A stretch of DNA of 59,610 nt from Actinoplanes palleronii (GCF_016862315.1 NZ_BOMS01000158.1:1-59610); one strand, 5' to 3'. Positions 42,258 to 51,601 are shown, numbered from the stretch's first letter. Numbers and translations: made by a program. The notes: generated by a model from the letters alone, not told the origin.

Positions 42258-42511
42258 TACGAATAAGGAGCGGCCCTCCGCAGGCTACGAGCCGAGTCCC
42301 GTGATGGTCCCGCGCGACGCCGCCCCCACTCCCGGCCCGGCCGCGCCCCAGATTTCCGGCTGGTCCTCAGGGGTGCCTCGCGGGCTCGGACACACCCCCC
42401 AGAACCAGCCGGGATCTGGACGCGCGCCGCGGTCGGGAGTGGGGCGGTGTCGCGCGGGACCGTCACGGGACTCGGCTCGTAGCCTGCGGGCGGGCGCTCC
42501 TTATTCGTACT
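42256..42511. repeat. Complete large palindromic element: type 2 arm, type 1 hairpin, type 2 arm
   Basis: The left arm starts GTACGAATAAGGAGCG (42257-42272), matched exactly by CGCTCCTTATTCGTAC (42495-42510) at the right end. The arms stay alignable inward (GGGACTCGGCTCGTAGCCTG on the right, its complement on the left) to a central type 1 hairpin at 42357-42412. The whole could fold as one hairpin of about 255 nt. It lies exactly between two convergent genes: the left end touches a TAG stop and the right end supplies the TAA of the adenylating enzyme. Confidence 0.9.
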
Positions 42512-43937
42512 GAATAGGGGTTGAGCGGGAGAGGGCGGATTTGTCGGGTTTCCCGTTGGGGGTCAGCGGGGCCTGATCGATGATCGTTAACGACTGCGGG
42601 GTGGAGGCCGGGCCCAGGCGGGTGGTGACCAGGGCACGGAGGGCCGGCAGGTCCGGGGTGGCGTTCGGGGTGGGGACGATGTAGGCGTGGACGGACTCGC
42701 CGGTGTGGTCGTCGGGGCGGGCGACCACGTAGGCCTCGGCCACCGCGGGGTCGGTGGTGAGGAGCTGCTCGATCGGGCCGGCGTAGACCAGCGTGGCCTG
42801 GACGATGATCACGTCGCGGGTGCGGCCGTGCAGGTGGAGGTAGCCGTGGGCGTCGAGCGTCGCCAGGTCGCGGGTGCGGACCCAGCCGTCGACGAAGACC
42901 TCGGCCGACTCCGAAGGGTCCTGCCAGTAGGACGAGGCCTGTGCCGGAGTTCGCACATAGAGCTCACCGTCCCGGAGTGAGATCGCGGTGACCGGCGGCG
43001 GGCGGCCCACCGTACCGGCAAAAGCCGCCATCTCCCCCGGCGTCACCATCGCGATCATGCCGGTCTCGGTCTGGCCGTACCCGTGGAAGATGACCGGGCC
43101 GAGCACGTCGATCGCCGAGCGCAGCCGCGCCGGGGACAGTGGCGATCCGGAGACCATCAGCGCCCGCAGGCCGCTCAGGTCGGCCGGGTTCGCCTGTTGC
43201 GCGCGGACCAGCTGGTGCAGCTTGCCGACGGTGATCACGCTGGCGGTGGCCCGGTGCTCGACGAGCGCGTCCGGGAAGACCGGTCGTTGCGCGGCGACCA
43301 GGGTGCCGCCGGCGGCGAGCGTGAGGATGCCGTATTCCAGCATGACCTGGCTGCTCAGCGACCCGAAGACCAGGTAGCGGTCCAGCCGCCGGGCGAGCTC
43401 GGCGATCGCCGGTGGCCAGCGGTCCGGGTAGGGCGCCCACGCGGCCGACATCGCGGCGTACGTCTGCGCACAGCCCTTCGGGTTCCCGGTGCTCCCGCTG
43501 GTGTAGATGATCCGTGCGATGTCCTCGGCGCGCCCCGCCGCGACCAGCGGATCAGCGGGGAACCCGGCCAGCTGGGCCACGAACTCGTCGTCGATCAGCA
43601 CCGCGTCGTCCCGTTCCAGCAGGTGGGCCAGCTGCCCCTCGGTGAGCCCGCCGGGCAGCCCGGACACCCGCGCGCCGACCGCGAACGCGGCGATCGTCGC
43701 GGCGAACGCCGGCGCGTTCACCCCGAGCCGCAGCGCCACCCCACGCCCCGGCCCGATCCCGGACGCGCGCAGCCCGGCCGCGATCCGCCGGATCAGCTCG
43801 GACATCCCGGCCGCCGTCACCACGGTGTCGCCGTCCTCGAAGACCGGCCGGTCCCCGCCGCCGGCGAGCAGCTCGAGCACCGGCGCCGGCCACACGGTCA
43901 GCGGATCGGGCAGGTCGGGCACCGGCGCCGGCCACAT
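42501..43937 (-). CDS. Acyl/aryl-adenylating enzyme (AMP-binding family)
   Basis: The 478-residue protein has the ANL core motifs: IIYTSGSTGNPKG (A3), HGYGQTETG (A5), WVRTRDLATLD (A7-like), GRTRDVIIV (A8) and LTPNGKPDKSAL with the catalytic lysine (A10). It activates a carboxylic acid as AMP ester and may pass it to CoA; no carrier domain is fused. It lies 2 bp after a FOXRED2-like flavoprotein gene and near a tyrosine-type ammonia-lyase, so p-coumarate is a plausible substrate, by inference. The 5' end is duplicated: WPAPV occurs twice, after ATG 43937 and after GTG 43895. The last codons and the TAA come from a palindromic repeat. Confidence 0.87.
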   Translation of the reverse strand: MWPAPVPDLPDPLTVWPAPVLELLAGGGDRPVFEDGDTVVTAAGMSELIRRIAAGLRASGIGPGRGVALRLGVNAPAFAATIAAFAVGARVSGLPGGLTEGQLAHLLERDDAVLIDDEFVAQLAGFPADPLVAAGRAEDIARIIYTSGSTGNPKGCAQTYAAMSAAWAPYPDRWPPAIAELARRLDRYLVFGSLSSQVMLEYGILTLAAGGTLVAAQRPVFPDALVEHRATASVITVGKLHQLVRAQQANPADLSGLRALMVSGSPLSPARLRSAIDVLGPVIFHGYGQTETGMIAMVTPGEMAAFAGTVGRPPPVTAISLRDGELYVRTPAQASSYWQDPSESAEVFVDGWVRTRDLATLDAHGYLHLHGRTRDVIIVQATLVYAGPIEQLLTTDPAVAEAYVVARPDDHTGESVHAYIVPTPNATPDLPALRALVTTRLGPASTPQSLTIIDQAPLTPNGKPDKSALSRSTPIQYE

Positions 43938-43939
43938 GG

Positions 43940-45457
43940 TCAGAGGACGCCCTTGAGGAAGTGCGCCAGGGGCTGCTGGTGCACGGCCGGGATGTTCCAG
44001 TGGTTCTCCAGGTTCTCGGCGAGGTGGTGCTCGGCGACCACGGCGCCGTCGCGGCGTACCCGGACGACCGGGTGCAGATAGCTGGCGTCGTGCGCGGCGC
44101 CGGCGTCGTTCTCGGCGATCCGCGGCACGGTGATGTCGAACGGGTCGACCTGGTCGTGCTCCGGGCCGTACTCCAGGGTGATCACGAGGGCGAGCGGTTC
44201 CGGGCCGAGGTGGGCGACCGGCACCTCCTGCTGGTAGCGGGCCACGCCGCCGGCGACCGAGACCACGTCGGCGAGCACACCGAACTGCTGCCACAGCGCC
44301 GACGACACGTTGATCCGGGCGATGATCGCGTCGGTGATCGCTTCCGGACTCGCGTCGACGGTGACCGACGGCCACGGGGTGTCGTGGTAGCGGCTGTTCA
44401 GGATCCGGTGCAGGGCCCGGACGCCGTAGCGGAAGCCGTGGATGAAACCGTTTGTGGACTTCTTGAAGTCGCGCTGCTGGGTGAGGGTGCCGGCGAAGTA
44501 GAGCCCGGGGACGTTCACCGACTCGAACGCCGGTGACTGTTCCGGGAACCGGCCGTTGATCACCAGCCGGGGCCGCGCGGAGTCGTCGAAGATCGACGCG
44601 TCGAACTGGAAGCCGGTGGCCAGGATGATCCGGTCGTAGTCGATCTCGCGCAGGCGTTCGCTGGTCCGGGCGTACCGGAACGTGATGGTGAACCCGCCGC
44701 CGTCGCGGCCGACGATGCGCTCGACGGTCCCGTCCAGCACGGCGTTCTGCGACTTGAGCTGGTACGTGTCGAGGAAGTTGTTGTTGACCGCGCGCAGGTG
44801 CCCGACGTAATGGGTCTGCCAGGCCAGCCGGATCGAGTGCGGACCGGCCACGTGGATCACCGCGGCCGTCTCGACCAGCGCGTCCGCGGTCTCGAACGCC
44901 GAATTCCCCTTGCCGATGATCAGCACTCGCTGGTTGACGAAGTCCTGCGGGTCGACGCTGACCGTGTCATACCGTTCGCAGAGCGGCGCGCCCTCGATCG
45001 GCGGGACGTAAAGCTGGGAGACGCCGGTGGCGACGACGACCCGGCGGGCCTGCCACGAGGACGCGCCGGCAGTGACGGTGAAATGTCCGTCTCCAAAAGA
45101 CACGCCGTCGACCCGAACCCCGTAAGACACGTTCAACCCCTGGGCAAAATCGGCCAGATACCGTACGAGATCGTCCGCCGCCGGGAAGTACCGCGAGCTG
45201 TAGTTCTTGAACTGCAGCGCCGGATCGTCGGTCAGCAGCGAGTTCCAGTCCGACCGCAGGTTGAACTCGGCGTCCTCCGACCCGGTCCACACCTTGTTGA
45301 TCGAGATCAGCTGCCGGTGCCGCGGATACCGGGTGAAGAACGTCCCCGGCGCCGCACCGGCCTCCAGGACGACATAGTCATGACCATCGCGCTCCAACAG
45401 GGCGGCGAGTTGCAGGCCGGCCGGCCCGGCGCCGATGATGAGGTAGTCGTGCGTCAT
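43940..45457 (-). CDS. FOXRED2-like FAD-dependent oxidoreductase, paralogue 1
   Basis: The 505-residue protein has the FAD motif DYLIIGAGPAGLQLAALLERDG and NAD(P) motif IIGKGNSAFETA. Segments such as RYPRHRQLISINK, NLRSDWNSLL, THYVGHLRAVNNNFLDTYQL, NGFIHGFRYGVRALH and YLHPVVRV closely recall the human ER flavoprotein FOXRED2/ERFAD, which makes that family the best match. It is probably a flavin monooxygenase or dehydrogenase of a specialised pathway. ATG 45457 is preferred over 45466. It is coupled to the adenylating enzyme gene and has a close paralogue at 51775-53412. Confidence 0.87.
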   Translation of the reverse strand: MTHDYLIIGAGPAGLQLAALLERDGHDYVVLEAGAAPGTFFTRYPRHRQLISINKVWTGSEDAEFNLRSDWNSLLTDDPALQFKNYSSRYFPAADDLVRYLADFAQGLNVSYGVRVDGVSFGDGHFTVTAGASSWQARRVVVATGVSQLYVPPIEGAPLCERYDTVSVDPQDFVNQRVLIIGKGNSAFETADALVETAAVIHVAGPHSIRLAWQTHYVGHLRAVNNNFLDTYQLKSQNAVLDGTVERIVGRDGGGFTITFRYARTSERLREIDYDRIILATGFQFDASIFDDSARPRLVINGRFPEQSPAFESVNVPGLYFAGTLTQQRDFKKSTNGFIHGFRYGVRALHRILNSRYHDTPWPSVTVDASPEAITDAIIARINVSSALWQQFGVLADVVSVAGGVARYQQEVPVAHLGPEPLALVITLEYGPEHDQVDPFDITVPRIAENDAGAAHDASYLHPVVRVRRDGAVVAEHHLAENLENHWNIPAVHQQPLAHFLKGVL

Positions 45458-45477
45458 GCGCCGCAAGCTACCGATCC

Positions 45478-45500
45478 GATTTCAGAACGCTCTGAGAACT
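45478..45500. promoter_or_regulatory. Shared motif / short palindrome in the divergent promoter
   Basis: TCAGA-ACGC-TCTGA forms a short palindrome in the 64-bp gap between the flavoprotein and ammonia-lyase genes. The 9-mer GATTTCAGA (45478-45486) also occurs, reversed, 20 bp upstream of paralogue 2 at 51747-51755. Confidence 0.35.
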
Positions 45501-45521
45501 CGTGGCTAGCGTCCCGAACCA

Positions 45522-46996
45522 TGACGATCGAGGTGGATCTGGCCGCTCCGCTGCGCATCGCGGACCTGCGCGCCGCACGCGAGCCGATCACGGTGCTGGC
45601 CGGTCCGGAGGTCCGGGACCGGCTGACCGCCGGGCGTGTCTTTCTGGCCAAGGTGCTCGGCGACGACCGGGCGGTCTACGGCAACACCACCGGTTTCGGC
45701 GCGCTGGTCGGCTACGCGGGCCGCGCCGACCAGCGCGATCAGGCCGACAACACCCTCGCGCACCTGGGCGCCGGCCAGGGTCCGGACCTCGACCCGGCGC
45801 TGGCCCGGGCCACCCTGCTGGTCCGCGCGCACTCGCTGGCCCAAGGCGCCTCGGGCGTGTCGCCGCACGTGGTGGACGCGCTCGCGGCCGCGCTGGGCAC
45901 CACGTTCAGCCCGGTCATGCCGCGCCTCGGTTCGGTCGGCGCGAGCGGCGATCTCATCCCGCTGGGTGCCGCGGCGCAAGCGTTGCGCGGCCGGGGAAAC
46001 GCCTATCTGTACGACGTACGCATGCCGGCCGCCGAAGCCCTCGACCGCGCCGGGCTGACCCCGCTCCCCCTCGACGGCCGGGACGCGCTCGCCCTGGTCA
46101 ACGGCACCTCGCTGACCACCGCCGCGCTCGCCCTGGCCCTCGACCGGGTCCGCACCTCGCACCGGGTGATCCAGCAGCTCACCTGCGTGCTGGCCGACCT
46201 GCTCGGCTGCGACCCGCAGTTCCTCGACGCCGGCCTGCTCGACCGGTACGGCCACTGCGGAGCGATCGAGGTGGCCACCACCATGCGCACGGTCCTGGCC
46301 GGCACCACGCCGTCCGGCACCCGCCCGTTGCAGGAGCCGTACAGCATCCGGTGCACCCCGCAGCTGCTCGGCGCGGCCGAGGACGCGCTGCGCTACGTGG
46401 ACGGTGTGGTCACCGCCGACCTGGCCGGTGTGAGTGACAACCCGCTGTTCTTCCCGGACGGCGACCGGGTGGTGCACGGCGGCAACTTCTTCGGCCAGCC
46501 GGCCGCGTTCGCCGCCGACCTGCTCACCAACGTGCTCGCCCAGCTCGGCAACCTGGCCGAACGTCAGCTGGACCTGCTCGTCGACCCGGTCCGCAACGGC
46601 GGGCTGCCGCCGATGCTGGCGGCCGGGCCGGGACAGCAGCACGGCCTGCAGGGTGTGCAGCTGGCGTCGACCGCGCTGATCGCCGAGATCCGCCGGGACG
46701 TGGTGCCGGCCGCCATGCAGAGCCTGCCCACCAACCTGCACAACCAGGACGTGGTCCCGTTCGGCACCCAGGCGGCGCTGCGCGCCCTGGACCAGTCCCG
46801 GCTGCTCAGCCTGATCACCGGGTCGCTGGCGCTGGGGCTGCGGCAGGCGGTGCACGTGGGCGGCAGGCGGCCGACCGCACCCGGGTGTGCGGCGATCGTC
46901 GACGCGCTGAGCGAGGCCATCGCGCCGATCGACCCGGACCGCCCGCTCGACGAGGACGTCCGCCGCGCCGCCCGGGTCGTCGAAGACCTTCGATGA
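45522..46996 (+). CDS. MIO aromatic amino-acid ammonia-lyase or aminomutase, tyrosine-type
   Basis: The 491-residue protein forms the MIO cofactor from A141-S142-G143 (GSVGASGDLIPLG). The Tyr loop is YGNTTGFG (Tyr53), the TTGFG form of PAL/TAL rather than the NTGFG of histidine lyases. The selectivity pair is His81-Leu82 (LAHLGAGQG), as in tyrosine ammonia-lyases, where histidine lyases have Ser-His. The late NQDVV segment also fits TAL/aminomutases. It would release ammonia from tyrosine to give p-coumarate, or make beta-tyrosine. No hut genes are nearby. It is divergent from the FOXRED2-like/ligase pair. Confidence 0.85.
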
Positions 46997-47066
46997 CGGG
47001 GTCGGGTGCCCCGCGCCGGTCCGGTATCGTTCCACCCTCATCGGTGATCGACGGGGGACTATCGGT

Positions 47067-50000
47067 ATGGCAGTGCGGCATCAACATGGCCTGATCGCGC
47101 TCTCCGTGATGATGGTGCTGGCCGGGGGCGCGGCTGTGGTCGTACACCAGAGCGCCGCAGGCGAACCGCAACCGGAAGCGGCCGGGACGTCGTCAACCGC
47201 CCCGGCCGGAACCACGATCGTTCCGGAAGCCGCGGCAGTGACCGCCACCACGACCGCCCCCGCGCCGAAGCCGTCGGCGACCCGCGCCCGGGCGGTCGGT
47301 GACGCGCAGGCCGCGATCCGCCGCAACGGCGCCGTCGTCCGCTCCGCGCCGGGCGAGACGTACCAGCCGGTGGACGCGGTGGTCGACGCCCGCGGCGGCC
47401 GGCACGTCCGATTCGAGCGCACCCACCGGGGACTCGACGTGCTCGGCGGCGACTTCGTCGTCCACACCGGAGCGAACGGCCGGTTCGCCGGCGCCACCGT
47501 CGCACAGGACCACGCCGTCGACGTGCCGGCGACCGCGAAGATCAGCCGGAGCCGGGCGATCACGGTGGCCGGGCAGGGCGCGGCGAGCCGGGCGCGGCAG
47601 GTCGTCGACGCGTTCGCCGGGAAGCCGGCGCTGGCCTGGGAGGTGACCGCCGGCGGCCACGTGGTGATCGTCGACGCGACCACCGGGACGGTCCGCCGCG
47701 ACTACGACGAGGTGCACACCGCCGAGTCCGGTACCGGTCACGGCCTGCAGGTCGGTGACGTGCCGCTGGGCACCACCCGGCGCGACGACGGCTCGTACGC
47801 GCTCGTCGACCCGGACCGCGGCGGCATCAGCGTCCGGGACGCGCTGAACGAGTACTACACGCTGAAGCCGGTGAAGTTCGCCGAGTTCACCGACGCCGAC
47901 AACGTGTGGGGCGACGGCACCCGCACCGACCGCGCCACCGCCGCCGTGGACGTGCAGTACGGCCTGGCCCGCACCTTCGACTACCTGCGGGAGACGTTCG
48001 GCCGGGCCGGCATCCGCAACGACGGCACCGGGCTGACCGGTTATGTCCACCACTCGGTCGACCAGGCCAACGCCTCGTGGAGCGACTACTGCGAGTGCGT
48101 GATGTTCGGCGACGGCTCCCCGGCGGGTCGCCCGTTCACCTCGCTCGACGTCGTCGCGCACGAGATGGCGCACGGTCTCACCTCCCGCACCGCCCGCCTG
48201 GTCTACTCCGGCGAGTCCGGCGCCCTGAACGAGGCCAGCAGCGACATCTTCGGCACGCTCGTCGAGTTCGCGGCGAACAACCCGGCCGACGCCCCCGACT
48301 ACCTGATCGGCGAGCAGACCGGCGCCGCGCCGCTGCGCCGGATGGACGAGCCGAGCCGCAACGGCAAGTCGGCCTCCTGCTGGACGCCGGCGGTCAAGGA
48401 CCTGGACGTGCACCGCTCGTCCGGCATCGGCGGGAAGTTCTTCTACACCCTGGCGGCCGGCAGCGGCGTCACGCAGTGGGGCGACAGCCCGCCGTGCGGC
48501 GACGCGACACCGGTCACCGGCCTGGGCAACGACCGCGCCGCGCAGATCTGGTACCGCGCGCTGACCGTCTACATGGTCTCGAACACCAACTACGCCGGCG
48601 CGCGGCAGGCCACCCTGCTCGCCGCCGCCGACCTCTACGGCCCGGACAGCACCGAGCGCCGCACCGTCGACGCCGCCTGGCTGGCCGCCGGGGTGGACGG
48701 CTCGGACGCCGCGTACGGCACCCCGGAGCTGTTGCCGTTCGCCGACCACACGCCGTCGCCGCGGGTCGGCGAGCCGGTGCGCATCCAGGTCGGCGCCCGC
48801 GACCCGCAGGGCCAGCCGGTCACCTTCAGCGCCACCGGTCTGCCGCCCGGCGTGTCGATCGACGCGGCCGGCCTGATCACCGGAACGCCCGGCGTCCGGG
48901 GCGAGTACCCGAGCGACATCATCGCCACCGACCCGGACGGCAACGCCGCCCGGGAGCTGATGTGGTGGATCGTCAAGGGCCCGCCGGTCGTCCAGGCGGC
49001 CCCGGTGGCGATGAACATGCAGCTTGGCATCGGCGCGTTCGGCAACTACCGGATGACCTTCGCCGACGCGCCGGACGACATGGTCGACACGGTCAAGCTC
49101 GCGGTGACCGCAACCGGTCTGCCGGACGGTCTCGACCTGTCGGTGAGCCGGCCGGTCTCGGGCGTCTACACCGTCGGGATCGCCGGGATCCCCACCACCG
49201 CCGGTGCGGGCACCACCGTGCTGACCGCCGTCGACGCCGACGGTGAGCGGGTGACCGTGTCGGCGCCGTGGCGGGTCCTGCCGGCCCACGCGCCGGCCGT
49301 CCCGCTCGGCGTCCGCCTCACCGGCAGCCCCGGCGCGCCGCTGCTGGAGTGGGACAAGCCCCGGTACACGACCGGCGATGTGCAGGTCACCGGGTATGTC
49401 GTCCGGGTGACGCCGGGCAGCACGACGACGCTGGCCGGGACCGCCCGGTCGATGCCGCTGACCGGGCTGGACCCGCGGAAGTCGTACACCGCCGGGATCC
49501 GGGCGACCAGCGCGATCGGCCCCGGCGCGGAGAAGACGGTCACCCTGACCCCGGCCGGTCTGCCGCTGGCCCTCTCTCCCGCCACGATCGGTTTCGGTCA
49601 GGCGACGGTGCTCAGTGGCCGGGTAGTGCGGGGCGGCGGCACGATCGCCGGTGCGGTGCTGACCGTGGAGCAGCGACCGGCCGGTCGCACCACGTGGAGC
49701 CGGGTCACGACGGTGAGGACCGACGCGAAGGGCGCCTGGCGGGCCACCCTGAAACCGGCGGCCCGCACCGCCTACCGCGTCACCTATCCGGGTGCCGCAG
49801 GCGTCTGGCCGGCCACCTCGGCGACCACGACGGTCACCGTCCGCTACACGGTCACGGTCAAGGCGAACACGACCAAAACCAAGATCTACGGTACGGCGAA
49901 GCCGGCTCGATCCGGAGTCACGATCACGCTGCAGCGCAAGTCCGGCACCAAGTGGGTGACCGTGACCAGAACGAGGACGACGGCGAGCGGGGCGTACACG

Positions 50001-50108
50001 TTCTCCCGGGCCTTCAAGCGTGGCACCTGGACGCTGCGTGTGGTGGCCACGGGCGGCGCCCTGAACGCGAGTGCGACGAGTGCCGCGCTGAAACTGAAAG
50101 TCACCTGA
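47067..50108 (+). CDS. Secreted M4 (thermolysin-like) metalloprotease with C-terminal Ig/Fn3-like domains
   Basis: The 1013-residue protein has a signal peptide (about residues 8-30), a Pro/Ala/Thr-rich stretch, an FTP/PepSY propeptide, and an M4 catalytic domain with HEMAH near residue 365 and the third zinc ligand in GALNEASSDIFG. After about residue 560 come a cadherin/Ig-like module (GVSIDAAGLITGTPG), a second Ig-like module, an Fn3 domain (VPLGVRLTGSPGAPLLEWDK) and C-terminal beta repeats (KSGTKWVTVTRTRTTASGAY). It is probably an extracellular protein degrader. It interrupts the surrounding biosynthetic-type genes and looks unrelated to them. Confidence 0.92.
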   Translation: MAVRHQHGLIALSVMMVLAGGAAVVVHQSAAGEPQPEAAGTSSTAPAGTTIVPEAAAVTATTTAPAPKPSATRARAVGDAQAAIRRNGAVVRSAPGETYQPVDAVVDARGGRHVRFERTHRGLDVLGGDFVVHTGANGRFAGATVAQDHAVDVPATAKISRSRAITVAGQGAASRARQVVDAFAGKPALAWEVTAGGHVVIVDATTGTVRRDYDEVHTAESGTGHGLQVGDVPLGTTRRDDGSYALVDPDRGGISVRDALNEYYTLKPVKFAEFTDADNVWGDGTRTDRATAAVDVQYGLARTFDYLRETFGRAGIRNDGTGLTGYVHHSVDQANASWSDYCECVMFGDGSPAGRPFTSLDVVAHEMAHGLTSRTARLVYSGESGALNEASSDIFGTLVEFAANNPADAPDYLIGEQTGAAPLRRMDEPSRNGKSASCWTPAVKDLDVHRSSGIGGKFFYTLAAGSGVTQWGDSPPCGDATPVTGLGNDRAAQIWYRALTVYMVSNTNYAGARQATLLAAADLYGPDSTERRTVDAAWLAAGVDGSDAAYGTPELLPFADHTPSPRVGEPVRIQVGARDPQGQPVTFSATGLPPGVSIDAAGLITGTPGVRGEYPSDIIATDPDGNAARELMWWIVKGPPVVQAAPVAMNMQLGIGAFGNYRMTFADAPDDMVDTVKLAVTATGLPDGLDLSVSRPVSGVYTVGIAGIPTTAGAGTTVLTAVDADGERVTVSAPWRVLPAHAPAVPLGVRLTGSPGAPLLEWDKPRYTTGDVQVTGYVVRVTPGSTTTLAGTARSMPLTGLDPRKSYTAGIRATSAIGPGAEKTVTLTPAGLPLALSPATIGFGQATVLSGRVVRGGGTIAGAVLTVEQRPAGRTTWSRVTTVRTDAKGAWRATLKPAARTAYRVTYPGAAGVWPATSATTTVTVRYTVTVKANTTKTKIYGTAKPARSGVTITLQRKSGTKWVTVTRTRTTASGAYTFSRAFKRGTWTLRVVATGGALNASATSAALKLKVT

Positions 50109-50219
50109 CCCGATCGTCGTCCCGCGGTCCGTTCCGGCGGTCCCGCCCAGCGGGTCCGCCCCGCAGTCTCGCCCCGCGGGTCCGTTCCGCGGTTTGGTCC
50201 TACGTGGAGGATGGGTGGC

Positions 50220-51281
50220 ATGACGGTAGGCAGAGTGATCATCGTGGGCGGTGGGGTCGCCGGGACCGCGACCGCACTGGCCCTGCACCGGGCCGGCATC
50301 CCGGCCGAGGTTCACGAGGCGCACGCGGCCGGCGGGGCGGACGCGGGCGCGTTCCTGACCCTGATGGGCAACGGGATGGCGGCCCTCGCCGAGATCGGCG
50401 CGACCGCCGCGGTCGAGGCGGTCTCCTATCCGGCGCCGACGGTGACGCTCTGGGACGCCGCCGGGCAGCAGGTCGGGCACCGGCCGATAGCGGGCGGGGC
50501 GCGGTCGATCACCCGCGCCGCCCTGTACCGCGCGCTGCAACAGCTCGCCACCGAGCGGGGCATCCCGGTGCGTCACGGCCGGCGGATGACATCAGCGGCG
50601 AGCCGGGCCGATGGTGTCGAGGTGGCGTTCACCGACGGGACCACGGTCACTGGGGACGTGCTCGTCGGGGCCGACGGCATCCGCTCCCGGACCCGCCGGC
50701 TGATCGACCCGGCCGCGCCCGAGCCCCGGTTCAGCGGCGGCCACGTGATCTACGGCTACGCGCCCGGCAATCCGGCCGGCGTCGGCCCGGACGGGTTCCA
50801 CATGGTGCACGGCAGCCGGGCGTTCTTCGGCTTCACGGCGCCCGGCGGGGACGGCCGGACCTGGTGGTTCGCCCGGGTCGACGGCGGGCAGCCGGGCGAC
50901 TCCCCCGCGTCGTGGCGCGATCGCGCGCTCGACGTGTGCCGGGACGACGCCACCCCGCTGACCGCGATCATCACGGCCTCCGGCACGGACGTGATCGGCG
51001 GGGAGTCCTACGACATCCCGACCACGCCGCACTGGCACAACGAGCGGATGGTGCTGGCCGGGGACGCCGCGCACGCCACCACCCCGGCCGCGGCGCAGGG
51101 TGCGTCGATGGCTCTGCAGGACGCGGTAGCCCTCGCGGGGGCGTTGGGTGAGCACGGTGACCCGGCGGCCGCCTTCACCGCGTACGAAAATCTGCGCCGG
51201 ACCGAAACCGAACAGACGGTCGCGGCCAGCGCGCGCCTGACCGCGTCAAAATCGGTCGCGCCCCCGGACCCGGCCGCCTAA
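50220..51281 (+). CDS. FAD-dependent monooxygenase (UbiH/PHBH-like)
   Basis: The 353-residue protein has the FAD motif VIIVGGGVAGTATALALHRAG, the DGIRSRTR segment and the second FAD motif LAGDAAHATTPAAAQGASMALQDAVALA. This group hydroxylates aromatic or polyketide substrates. ATG 50220 is chosen because GGAGG ends 9 bp upstream; ATG 50211 directly abuts it. The gene stands between the protease and a decayed SEC-C gene. It could belong to the nearby pathway, but coupling is not shown. Confidence 0.88.
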   Translation: MTVGRVIIVGGGVAGTATALALHRAGIPAEVHEAHAAGGADAGAFLTLMGNGMAALAEIGATAAVEAVSYPAPTVTLWDAAGQQVGHRPIAGGARSITRAALYRALQQLATERGIPVRHGRRMTSAASRADGVEVAFTDGTTVTGDVLVGADGIRSRTRRLIDPAAPEPRFSGGHVIYGYAPGNPAGVGPDGFHMVHGSRAFFGFTAPGGDGRTWWFARVDGGQPGDSPASWRDRALDVCRDDATPLTAIITASGTDVIGGESYDIPTTPHWHNERMVLAGDAAHATTPAAAQGASMALQDAVALAGALGEHGDPAAAFTAYENLRRTETEQTVAASARLTASKSVAPPDPAA

Positions 51282-51345
51282 CGTGCACCTACCGACACAC
51301 CAGGGAGGCCACCATGCGCCGCGAAGAGCTGTCCTTTTGAACTGA

Positions 51346-51565
51346 CCAGTAAACGTCGTAGGGGGTATCCGTAGCGAAACTCAGGTCAAGCGCGGAGACC
51401 GCGTCGTCGGTGGCGTCGCCGCCGGCGTCGGTGGCAAGGAGCTGATCGAGAAGCTCGGCGGCAAGGACCCGTGCCCGTGCGGCTCCGGACGGCGGTTTCC
51501 GCCGGTGCTGCCGCAGCCAGGGTCGCTACGACGACACCAACGGCCACTACTACGTCCGTGACTGA
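51346..51565 (+). pseudogene. Frameshifted SEC-C motif protein remnant
   Basis: One frame reads KELIEKLGGKDPCPCGSGRR and F up to 51498. After skipping one base near 51499 it continues RRCCRSQGRYDDTNGHYYVR then D and a TGA at 51563-51565. Joined, this is a typical SEC-C zinc motif (CPC..CGSGRRFRRCC). No start codon exists in frame downstream of the TGA at 51343. A separate tiny ORF with a good ribosome site (51314-51340, MRREELSF) lies just upstream. It is either a decayed gene or a sequencing error. Confidence 0.6.
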
Positions 51566-51601
51566 GGTTCCCGCGCCGGCGGCCCGCAACGGCCGCCGGC
51601 G

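Noticed and set aside
47193..50576. 1127-codon open frame on the minus strand
   Set aside because: It is a shadow of the M4 protease gene in very GC-rich DNA; it shows no domain and has a low-complexity Arg/Gly/Val composition.
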